A DNA stretch of 7,588 nucleotides, from contig JAGOGN010000068.1 of NCBI GenBank assembly GCA_017996675.1, positions 1-7,588 of the forward strand, given 5' to 3'. Every line of letters begins with the position of its first letter. Positions within the stretch are counted from its first letter, which is position 1. The stretch is from Lachnospiraceae bacterium. GTDB lineage: Bacteria; Bacillota_A; Clostridia; Lachnospirales; Lachnospiraceae. Shown piece by piece: positions 1 through 6,703 of this stretch. A program made the translations under genes and the position numbers. Under the pieces are notes generated by a model. That model made no database searches. It was not told where the DNA came from and saw nothing but the letters and a program-made list of their open reading frames with translations.

Positions 1-781
1 CAAGACCGCCGATTTTCTTCAGCCATTTGAATACTTTACCACATACGTAAATTGCAAAAACGTTAGGTGTATTATATAAAGATTCTGCGTCTGCCTGTGT
101 CTTCCATTTTAACATGGTAGGTGTTCCAGGAAGAACATCCTCTCTGATTAAGTCTTCACGAATAATTGAAATAACTAAGCCTGCTGGTCCAATATTTTTC
201 TGAACTCCGCCCCAGATTGCACCATATTTGGTTACATCAACTGGTTCAGATAAGAAACAGGAAGAAACGTCAGAAATCAACTCTTTCCCTTTGGTATTAG
301 GTAATGTATGATATTTTGTTCCGTAAATTGTATTGTTCTCACAGATATATACATAATCTGCATCTTCTGAAATAGGGAGATCAGAGCAATCTGGAATATA
401 GCTGAACATTTCATCTTCAGATGAAGCAATTTTATTTGCTTTACCATAAATCTGAGCTTCCTGATATGCTTTCTTTGCCCACTGGCCTGTTACGATATAA
501 TCTGCAACTCCATTTTTCATTAAGTTCATTGGTACTGCAGCAAACTGCTGAGATGCTCCACCTTGTAAAAATAGAACCTTATAATTATCTGGAATGTTCA
601 TTACTTCACGCAGATCCTTCTCTGCTTCTTTAATTATTCCATCGACGATGGCTCCACGATGGCTCATTTCAATTACAGACATTCCCGATCCTCTGTAATC
701 CACCATTTCGTCTGCTAACTCCTGCAATACTTCTTTTGGCAAAATTGCTGGTCCTGCTGAGAAATTCCAAACTTTTCCCAT
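1..781 (-). CDS. serC: Phosphoserine aminotransferase SerC, N-terminal 260 residues (C-terminus outside window)
   Basis: PLP-dependent class V aminotransferase that converts 3-phosphohydroxypyruvate plus glutamate to O-phosphoserine and 2-oxoglutarate, the second step of cytosolic serine biosynthesis. The frame is open to the left edge, so 260 of the roughly 360 residues usual for the family are present. The start MGKVWNFSAGPAILP is the typical SerC N-terminus. Residues matching the family active site are visible: substrate-binding His41-Arg42 (SHRGA), the PLP-stacking Trp101 (TGQWAKKA), Thr151 (NNTIYGT), Asp171, and Gln194 followed by the Schiff-base Lys195 (GGVQKNIGPAGL). The start at 781 is set by GGGAGG at 790-795, 8 nt upstream. 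It has its own promoter at 844-873 and follows the ABC ATPase gene by 133 bp. serC is often followed by serA, but that would lie outside this window. Identity is near certain; the enzyme appears intact as far as it can be seen. Confidence 0.97.
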   Translation of the reverse strand, partial: MGKVWNFSAGPAILPKEVLQELADEMVDYRGSGMSVIEMSHRGAIVDGIIKEAEKDLREVMNIPDNYKVLFLQGGASQQFAAVPMNLMKNGVADYIVTGQWAKKAYQEAQIYGKANKIASSEDEMFSYIPDCSDLPISEDADYVYICENNTIYGTKYHTLPNTKGKELISDVSSCFLSEPVDVTKYGAIWGGVQKNIGPAGLVISIIREDLIREDVLPGTPTMLKWKTQADAESLYNTPNVFAIYVCGKVFKWLKKIGGL

Positions 782-789
782 TATAATTA

Positions 790-795
790 CCTCCC
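790..795 (-). promoter_or_regulatory. Ribosome binding site of serC
   Basis: The minus strand reads GGGAGG here, 8 nt before the ATG at 781-779. This is a near-ideal Shine-Dalgarno site and fixes the serC start. Confidence 0.85.
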
Positions 796-843
796 ATATG
801 AATGATTAAATTTATACGTTTTTGTTTCCTTACGAACAGTTTC

Positions 844-873
844 ATAATACTCAATTTCAAGAACATTTGTCAA
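844..873 (-). promoter_or_regulatory. Probable sigma-A promoter of serC
   Basis: The minus strand has a perfect -35 box TTGACA (873-868), an 18-bp spacer, and a -10 box TATTAT (849-844) with five of six consensus bases. Transcription would begin near position 836-838, giving a leader of about 55 nt before the serC start. A/T tracts at 890-905 (A8-C-A7 on the minus strand) lie upstream of the -35 box and could act as an UP-like element. No riboswitch or T-box fits in so short a leader. An imperfect CodY-like palindrome lies in the spacer and is listed separately. Confidence 0.75.
853..867. promoter_or_regulatory. Possible CodY-like operator inside the serC promoter spacer
   Basis: The 15 bases AATTTCAAGAACATT match the CodY consensus AATTTTCWGAAAATT at 12 of 15 positions. 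The site lies entirely between the -35 and -10 boxes of the serC promoter, where a bound repressor would block RNA polymerase. CodY is a branched-chain amino acid and GTP sensor of many Bacillota and often controls amino acid biosynthesis genes. The inverted repeat is uneven, and AT-rich promoter DNA produces three-mismatch matches by chance, so this is only a candidate. Confidence 0.3.
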
Positions 874-914
874 CCTTATCAGGGAATAATTTTTTTGTTT
901 TTTTTAGTAAACAC

Positions 915-1601
915 TTAATTCCTAGCGCTTTCCATCTCCGACAAACACCCGTCGCTGATTCGCAGAATAACATCTGCCTTGTCTGCAAGATTTAAGTCAT
1001 GCGTTACAATAATTACACAATATCCTTCATCATGGGAAAGACGTGTAAGTAAATTCATTACATTTGCTGAATTCCCTTCATCCAGGTTTCCTGTAGGCTC
1101 ATCTGCTAAAATAACCTTGGCGTCAGAAGCTAATGCTCTAGCAACTGCGATTCGTTGTCGTTCCCCGCCACTTAACATGACTGGCAGTCGATTTGCATAA
1201 ACTTCAGGGTCCAAATCTACTTTACTAATTGCCTGTGCTGCAATCTCTCTTGCAACATCTTTCCGAATTCCTTTTAGTTCCATTGGATACATGACATTTT
1301 CCAGCACTGTTAATAACGGAAGTAAATTGAAGGTCTGATAAATGACAGTGGCATCTTCTCTTCGATATTTATCTCTGTCCATTTGTTTGGTGCTGACACC
1401 ATCAAATAAAATTTCTCCCTTCGTAGGAAGATCCAGTCCCGCCATGAGGGAAAGCAAGGTGGTCTTTCCGCTTCCACTTTTTCCTACTAATGCATAGACC
1501 TTTGACTTTTCGAACTCATAGTCAATTCCCTTCAATGCTTCTACTGTCTGATATTTATTTTTATACTGATAACGTACATCCTGAATTGATAAAATACTCA
1601 T
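915..1601 (-). CDS. ABC transporter ATP-binding protein, MacB/LolD-type
   Basis: Cytoplasmic nucleotide-binding subunit (228 aa, normal for the LolD/MacB/FtsE-like group) that should power the twin-FtsX permease encoded just upstream. All ATPase motifs are intact: Walker A GKSGSGKT (residues 40-47), Q-loop Gln89 (IYQTFNLLP), signature LSGGE (143-147) followed by RQRIAVARAL, Walker B VILADE (163-168) with catalytic Glu168, D-loop GNLD, and switch His201 (VTHD). The ADEPTGNLD wording is characteristic of this family. Only 9 bp separate its ATG from the permease stop, and its G-rich ribosome binding site overlaps that stop, so the two are expected to be translationally coupled. The substrate cannot be told from the ATPase. 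No hairpin terminator is seen after its TAA. Confidence 0.95.
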   Translation of the reverse strand: MSILSIQDVRYQYKNKYQTVEALKGIDYEFEKSKVYALVGKSGSGKTTLLSLMAGLDLPTKGEILFDGVSTKQMDRDKYRREDATVIYQTFNLLPLLTVLENVMYPMELKGIRKDVAREIAAQAISKVDLDPEVYANRLPVMLSGGERQRIAVARALASDAKVILADEPTGNLDEGNSANVMNLLTRLSHDEGYCVIIVTHDLNLADKADVILRISDGCLSEMESARN

Positions 1602-1605
1602 ATGA

Positions 1606-1611
1606 CCCCCC
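1606..1611 (-). promoter_or_regulatory. Ribosome binding site of the ABC ATPase, overlapping the permease stop
   Basis: The minus strand reads TAGGGGGGTCATATG: the TAG is the permease stop codon, whose final G is the first of the six G's, and the ATG starts the ATPase. The all-G core is not the usual GGAGG and sits only 4 nt from the start. Ribosomes terminating on the permease could reinitiate here, which would tie subunit amounts together. Confidence 0.65.
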
Positions 1612-4600
1612 TATTCCGCATTTGACAAAATCGATAAAACATTTTTTCGATTCATTCTTGCTACGCAAACTCCACTACCAATTAAAAAACTAAAATAGAA
1701 AATCAAAATATAAATAAACTGCCCAACAATCTTTGGACCCATATTCAAATAGAGTATGAACAGTGCAAGGAGCACTCCTCCTAGTCCAATTGCAGCATAT
1801 TCCAAGAAGAACATGAAAAAAGTTCGAATTTTTCCAGTTCCTAAACTACGAATAATTGCAATATCTGTCTTTCTTGTACGCATCGTCATAAATGCCGAAA
1901 TGAATCCAATGAAAACGACCAGCAAAAACAGTGCATAACGAAGCATAATCATAAAGCTAATATTATTTTGAATATTATCAACCGCCTGAACCATTTTTTT
2001 ATCATCAATCACAAAACAAGTTCTGGTATCTCCCATAACCCCAACTGGGGAAACTCCCATCTGTTCTAACTGATTTCTTAATTTGGTAAAGTCTTTTACA
2101 TGATCCAAGCTGTAGTTGATATAACTGTCTCCCAATGAAAATTCCATAAATCGATCGAATTCATAAGGATTTTGAGCGCTAATTGAAAGGCCACCATTTT
2201 TATACAGCGTATAGATTCCCGCTCCATTTGTTTTGGACTTATAAGTCCCAACCACATGACATAACTGCTCATTTGAAACGTAATCCCGTCCTTCGTTGAT
2301 CAAAACAACTTTCGAAATCATAATAACATCATTTAACTTGATATCATGGCTACGGGCGAATTTCTGGTTCAATAACACCGGAATGGTTTTTTCCTTGATT
2401 TCACTTAGCACTTCCGTCTTTTGATCGATTTTCATCTGAGGCAGTGATTTTTTCTCAAAAAAGTTCTCGTAACCATCTAAATATTCTACCGCGGGTTTTG
2501 TATTTTGAAAAAATTCTTTGCTTCTTTCCAAATTCTTAGTCGCAATCAGTTCTTGCGCTTGGCGAATCTTACTGATTCGAGCTTCCATTCCGAATGTACC
2601 CTTTGGTTTCTCCATCAGTTTGGCATAGACATCTAGAACACGGTTTAATTCTTTTTGCTGCTCTTCTTTCGTTCCCGTAATGGCCAACTTATCCACATAT
2701 TCATATTTGCAGGTGGACGATGGATAAACTTTCTTTACATTGTAGGAGAACTTCAGCGTTTCTCTAATTTCATCATTGACGCCTCGCGCGTCCATTTGCT
2801 GACTTGTAATTGTTGCATAATAGCCATCTACATTTGCAGTTTCATAAGTTTTTTCCAATTTGTTCTCAAAAACTGTAATTCCCTGATTGTAAAAAACAAT
2901 GAATAAAGTGATAGCAAGCGAAACTAAAAGTAGCACACTGCTGGTCTTTCCGTTTCTTTTAATGGAACGCATACTCTGTTTCAGGGCATAAAATATTTTT
3001 TTCCCTGGAAAAAAGGATGCTTTGGTTATTTTAATTTTCTCGTATTTAAATACTTCTTTTGACGCACAAGCTGCCTGAACAACTTTCTCTTTCTTCTTTT
3101 TCTTCTTCTTTTTACTAATGTTTCCACCAAAATTAGCTGTCATTCGAATTAATTTATTCGCAGCAAATTGGCAAATTACAATTCCAACTGCTACCAGAAT
3201 AAAGCCAATCAAAAGCGCAACCCAGAGTGAACTTTGTATTTTTCCTTCAAACGGAAGCTGTACTCCCATTCGTAAAGACGAGAATCTCAAATCCTGTTTA
3301 TAAGCTTTTTGCGATAGTTGATAGGCAACAGAAATAATTCCTTTTGCAGAAAAAAATCCGATTGCGCATCCGACCAGTGCACCAGTTCCCAGAATCGTAG
3401 TTGCACCATGCATGATGTAAAAACGAATATCTTTCTTTGTTGTTCCAAGTGCCGTCATAACAGCAATCGATTCCTGCTGTTTATTTACAAATAAATTTGC
3501 AAAAAGCATCAAGATCGCAACACAACACCCTCCACATAACGTAATAATTAAAATGGCGTTTGTTTTCATCGCTTTGATTGGAGCAGCTGTTTGCTCGTAT
3601 CCCTGATCATAAATGGTGATTCTAAAATAATCCTTCATCAGGGGTTCTATTTTCTTCGAAAACTCCTGCGCACAACCATTCTTAATCACAACGCTTCCCA
3701 TATAAAAATGATGTTGCGAATTTGGAATAACCTTAACCGACTTTGCCGGTAAATAGATATATGGATCCGTTTCATCCTGAATGGAATCATATATTCCAAC
3801 AATCCGATAACTATCTTTTTGTAAGAATCCAGAACTCGAATCATAACTATTGTAATAATTAGATGAGTCATTAGAGAAGTGAAGATTTAAGTCTATCTGA
3901 TCACCAATGTTCTTATTCAAGAGAGTGGCAATTCCGATATGGAGCACACAAACTTTCTCTCCGTCTTTTGCGTCTTGATCCGACCATATGTTACCTTTTT
4001 TTAGATAATTATTTCCCAGATAAAAATCTCGATTGGTCTTCAGACTATCTGACGCCTGAATCTGAAAGGAACCATTTTGAACTTTATAAAAATCACAAAT
4101 ATCCTGCCATGCTTTCCTGTTTGCTTCTTGCTTCATATAGTCAGGTGAATTGGTCAAATCTACAACAGGATAGCCTGCAATGTCAGTGCCCAATTTCGAA
4201 TTATCAACTAAGGCCGAAACACCTGCTGGACGAAACATCAGAAGATTATTTTCATTTCTAAAATCTCCACTTGCAAGATATTTATGTCCAATTTCTATTT
4301 TAAATTTCTCTTTTTCTTCTTGATCCCGAAAACTTAATCCAAATGTCTTTCCTTCTTTTGCTGCATTGCTATAATAAGATTTTGTTAACGTACATCGAAA
4401 ACCACCATCTTCCGTCCCGTAAAGAACCTGAAATTCAATTACAGAATAGTGATAAAAAGCTACATCGAAAAATGTGGATAACGCAACACCATCTACATAA
4501 CCCATTAAGAGATTACTGTCACGAAAGGCCACTACTTCTTTCTGGTTTTGAATCTCCTTTAATGGAAATTTCTCGATCGCCTTAAGGCTTTCCGCTTTCA

Positions 4601-4811
4601 TACCCCTTTCATATGGGTATTCTCCAGCTGTATACTCCAGTATACCCACTGTAGTATACGTTTCATCTGCCTGTTTTAAAAGTTGATTACTGTTAACAAG
4701 CATTCCAACTCCAAGAATCATAAAAACAGTAATCAGACAAATCAGAATCATGAGTACCAGCGTTTTTACTCTGCTTCTTTTCATATATTTTTTACTTATC
4801 TCGCGAAACAT
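1611..4811 (-). CDS. ABC transporter permease with two FtsX-type units (MacB-like)
   Basis: Membrane subunit of 1066 aa, built as a tandem of two MacB/FtsX-like units. Hydrophobic segments suggest eight membrane spans: about 17-40, 418-442, 467-497, 528-552, 624-642, 952-977, 997-1022 and 1028-1052. Two large extracellular domains lie between spans 1-2 (about 41-415) and 5-6 (about 643-950). The first carries wording typical of the MacB periplasmic core domain, such as NKNIGDQIDL and YRIVGIYDS. Each FtsX domain has the usual cytoplasmic coupling loop: SIAVMTALGTTKKDI near 448-462 and TDIAIIRSLGTGKIR near 982-996. A cytoplasmic linker (about 553-623) joins the halves and carries eight consecutive lysines at 567-574. 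The start at 4811 is chosen because GGGGGAG lies 5 nt upstream; an in-frame ATG at 4862 would put a strong hairpin inside the gene and lacks a good ribosome binding site. The ATPase follows after 9 bp. Relatives export peptides, lipoproteins or antimicrobials, or act as mechanical relays; the substrate here is unknown. Confidence 0.92.
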   Translation of the reverse strand: MFREISKKYMKRSRVKTLVLMILICLITVFMILGVGMLVNSNQLLKQADETYTTVGILEYTAGEYPYERGMKAESLKAIEKFPLKEIQNQKEVVAFRDSNLLMGYVDGVALSTFFDVAFYHYSVIEFQVLYGTEDGGFRCTLTKSYYSNAAKEGKTFGLSFRDQEEKEKFKIEIGHKYLASGDFRNENNLLMFRPAGVSALVDNSKLGTDIAGYPVVDLTNSPDYMKQEANRKAWQDICDFYKVQNGSFQIQASDSLKTNRDFYLGNNYLKKGNIWSDQDAKDGEKVCVLHIGIATLLNKNIGDQIDLNLHFSNDSSNYYNSYDSSSGFLQKDSYRIVGIYDSIQDETDPYIYLPAKSVKVIPNSQHHFYMGSVVIKNGCAQEFSKKIEPLMKDYFRITIYDQGYEQTAAPIKAMKTNAILIITLCGGCCVAILMLFANLFVNKQQESIAVMTALGTTKKDIRFYIMHGATTILGTGALVGCAIGFFSAKGIISVAYQLSQKAYKQDLRFSSLRMGVQLPFEGKIQSSLWVALLIGFILVAVGIVICQFAANKLIRMTANFGGNISKKKKKKKKEKVVQAACASKEVFKYEKIKITKASFFPGKKIFYALKQSMRSIKRNGKTSSVLLLVSLAITLFIVFYNQGITVFENKLEKTYETANVDGYYATITSQQMDARGVNDEIRETLKFSYNVKKVYPSSTCKYEYVDKLAITGTKEEQQKELNRVLDVYAKLMEKPKGTFGMEARISKIRQAQELIATKNLERSKEFFQNTKPAVEYLDGYENFFEKKSLPQMKIDQKTEVLSEIKEKTIPVLLNQKFARSHDIKLNDVIMISKVVLINEGRDYVSNEQLCHVVGTYKSKTNGAGIYTLYKNGGLSISAQNPYEFDRFMEFSLGDSYINYSLDHVKDFTKLRNQLEQMGVSPVGVMGDTRTCFVIDDKKMVQAVDNIQNNISFMIMLRYALFLLVVFIGFISAFMTMRTRKTDIAIIRSLGTGKIRTFFMFFLEYAAIGLGGVLLALFILYLNMGPKIVGQFIYILIFYFSFLIGSGVCVARMNRKNVLSILSNAE

Positions 4812-4816
4812 ATCTT

Positions 4817-4823
4817 CTCCCCC
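4817..4823 (-). promoter_or_regulatory. Ribosome binding site deciding the permease start
   Basis: GGGGGAG on the minus strand lies 5 nt before the ATG at 4811-4809. It supports this start over the in-frame ATG 51 bases further upstream at 4862, which has only weak purine content before it and would translate through the hairpin at 4829-4858. Confidence 0.8.
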
Positions 4824-4828
4824 TATTT

Positions 4829-4858
4829 TTACAGGCCGAAAATAATTTCGGCCTGTAA
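4829..4858 (-). other. Perfect 13-bp inverted repeat (hairpin) between pepF and the permease gene
   Basis: The arms TTACAGGCCGAAA and TTTCGGCCTGTAA pair perfectly around a 4-nt loop, with a GC-rich GGCCG core. It begins 12 nt after the pepF stop codon and ends 5 nt before the G-rich ribosome binding site of the permease. On the minus-strand transcript the 3' arm runs into further A residues and not U residues. On the plus strand the hairpin is also not followed by a T-run. It therefore lacks the U-tract of a standard intrinsic terminator in either direction. Possible roles are transcript end protection, processing, or partial attenuation between the two gene pairs. Confidence 0.8.
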
Positions 4859-4870
4859 TCATCGTCTCGT

Positions 4871-6682
4871 CTAATCAGCTAAAAGCTGTTCCATCTCATC
4901 AATTAATTGACCAAATAAAAGAAGTGCATCATTCACTGGTTTAGCGGTATTCATATCAACACCTGCATCCTTCAAAAGACTAACTGGATCTTTGCTGCAT
5001 CCTCCACTTAAGAAATTCAAATATTGATCTACAGCAGGTTTTCCTTCTGCTAAAATCTTCTGAGATAAAGCAATTGCTGCTGAAAAGCCTGTCGCATACT
5101 GAAATACATAGAAATTATAGTAGAAATGAGGAATTCTGCTCCACTCATAACGTATCTCATCATCAATTACAATTCCATCACCAAAGTATTGTTTTTGCAA
5201 CTCTTCATATAAATTACAAAGTGCATCTGCAGTAATGCTCTCTCCTCTTTCGGCCATTGCATTAATTTTCATTTCAAATTCTGCAAACATCGTCTGTCTG
5301 TAAATAGTTCCTTTAAACTGATCAAGAAAATGATTGATCAAAGAAACACGTTCCATTTTATCTGTTGTATTTTTTAACAGATGTTGCATCAATAAAGCTT
5401 CGTTACAAGTAGAAGCAACTTCTGCAACAAAAATTCGATACTGAGAATAAACGGTTGGCTGTGTATGATTGGATAAATAGGAATGCATTGCATGACCCAT
5501 TTCGTGTGCCAATGTAAATTCACTATCCAGGGTTCCCGAATAATTCATCAATACAAAAGGATGTTCTTTTGCACCAGCTGAATATGCACCACTGCGCTTA
5601 CCAATGTTTTCATATACGTCTACCCAACGACTTTCAAATCCTTTGCCGAGAATTTCATTATATGCCTCTCCTAATGGTTTCACTGCTTCTAAAACGTTCT
5701 TCTTTGCAGTGTCATATGGAATTGAAACTTCCTTTTCTTCTACCATTGGTGTGTACAAATCATAAAAATGCAATTCTTCCACTTTCATCAGTTTCTTTCT
5801 CAGTGCAACATATTTATGCATTTTGTCCATATTATTATGAACTGCTTCAATCAGATTATGATATACAGAAACCGCTACATTGGTCTGATCGAGAGCTGCT
5901 TCAAGAGTACTATTATATTTTCTTGTTTTTGCGTGGAAAATCAACTGCTGAACCTGTCCACTCAAAATGGATGCATTGGTATTTTTAAATGATTGATAAG
6001 TATGATATACAGACTCAAAAGCTGCTTTTCTTAATACTCTATCTTTGCTTTCCATTAATGGGATAAAGGTTCCATGAGTAACCTGTCTCTCATTTCCCTG
6101 CGAATCCTTAACGGATGGGAAAGTAATATCCGCATTATTGAACATACCAAATGTGTTCTCTGGTGTTTGTGACATGTCTGCTGCTGCAGCCAGAATCTTT
6201 TCTTCTGCTTCAGTTAAGATATGATCTTTCTTTCGACGTACATCCTTGATGGCATTTCTATAAAGCTCTAATCCTTCAGTTTGTGCATAGAATTCTTCCA
6301 GTCTTTCGTCCGAAATCTGCATTAATTCTGGCTCAAAATAAGAAAGTGTTGCCACTGTCTGATTTAAATTCATCATCATTCGCATTACACAATCCTGATA
6401 TTTTGCGTTCTTTGTATCCTGATCGCTTTTTCTCATTGCATAATTAGCAAGACGATCCTCCCATAAAGAAAAGTCATCCAATAATTGATAAAGTCCCAAT
6501 AACTGATTTCCACCTTCATTTAAATGGCCTTCGTACTTTTTCATTTCTTCCATAAAATAAGCTGTTCTTTTTAAATCTTCTTCCCAAGCTGCATCAGATA
6601 CATATAAATCTTCTGTTGCCCAAATATTTTCTTTTGTTAATTCTGCTTCTTCTCGAGTAAGCACTTTCTTCATTTCTTCCAT
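4871..6682 (-). CDS. pepF: Oligoendopeptidase F (M3B zinc metallopeptidase)
   Basis: Soluble, normally cytoplasmic zinc endopeptidase that cleaves short peptides and helps recycle peptides taken up or released by proteolysis. The 603-aa length is normal for PepF. The zinc-binding site is intact: HEMGH at 393-397 supplies His393, His397 and catalytic Glu394, and Glu421 in AEVASTCNEALL (28 residues after His393) fits the third zinc ligand of M3 peptidases. The His/Tyr-rich segment HFYYNFYVFQYATGFSAA (about 519-536) matches the substrate-binding region near the C-terminus. The N-terminal helical half (about 1-200) fits the PepF N-terminal domain. No signal peptide is present. The start at 6682 follows GGAGGG by 5 nt; the next ATG (6673) would be 14 nt away. 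It follows the ABC exporter gene by 21 bp, so the two are probably co-transcribed. A peptide-handling link with the neighbouring transporters is inference only. Confidence 0.96.
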   Translation of the reverse strand: MEEMKKVLTREEAELTKENIWATEDLYVSDAAWEEDLKRTAYFMEEMKKYEGHLNEGGNQLLGLYQLLDDFSLWEDRLANYAMRKSDQDTKNAKYQDCVMRMMMNLNQTVATLSYFEPELMQISDERLEEFYAQTEGLELYRNAIKDVRRKKDHILTEAEEKILAAAADMSQTPENTFGMFNNADITFPSVKDSQGNERQVTHGTFIPLMESKDRVLRKAAFESVYHTYQSFKNTNASILSGQVQQLIFHAKTRKYNSTLEAALDQTNVAVSVYHNLIEAVHNNMDKMHKYVALRKKLMKVEELHFYDLYTPMVEEKEVSIPYDTAKKNVLEAVKPLGEAYNEILGKGFESRWVDVYENIGKRSGAYSAGAKEHPFVLMNYSGTLDSEFTLAHEMGHAMHSYLSNHTQPTVYSQYRIFVAEVASTCNEALLMQHLLKNTTDKMERVSLINHFLDQFKGTIYRQTMFAEFEMKINAMAERGESITADALCNLYEELQKQYFGDGIVIDDEIRYEWSRIPHFYYNFYVFQYATGFSAAIALSQKILAEGKPAVDQYLNFLSGGCSKDPVSLLKDAGVDMNTAKPVNDALLLFGQLIDEMEQLLAD

Positions 6683-6687
6683 TCTTT

Positions 6688-6693
6688 CCCTCC
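6688..6693 (-). promoter_or_regulatory. Ribosome binding site of pepF
   Basis: GGAGGG on the minus strand, 5 nt before the ATG at 6682-6680. It sits in the 21-bp gap after the exporter stop codon and favours the first of two nearby ATG codons. Confidence 0.8.
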
Positions 6694-6703
6694 AAAAATA
6701 ACA

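Noticed and set aside
669..866. 65-aa minus-strand open frame overlapping the serC start region
   Set aside because: It overlaps the serC coding region and the promoter in another frame, has no ribosome binding site, and resembles no known protein; it is a shadow.
890..905. T7-G-T8 run as an intrinsic terminator
   Set aside because: It is a T-run only on the plus strand, where no gene ends. No hairpin precedes it, and on the minus strand it is an A-run upstream of the serC promoter.
3090..3113. Programmed frameshift site in the lysine run
   Set aside because: No A-AAA-AAG heptamer is present (the longest A-runs are five), and the frame continues intact into the second FtsX half.
4812..4862. 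Upstream in-frame ATG at 4862 as the permease start, giving 1083 aa
   Set aside because: It would place the 13-bp hairpin and the strong GGGGGAG site inside the coding region, and it has no good ribosome binding site of its own.
4874..4960. Promoter for the permease inside the pepF 3' end
   Set aside because: TTGATG-like sequence occurs, but no -10 box at suitable spacing could be found with confidence.
5569..5992. Plus-strand open frames of 139 and 74 aa opposite pepF
   Set aside because: They are antisense to a clearly conserved peptidase gene, overlap each other, and have low-complexity Cys/His/Tyr-rich translations typical of shadows.
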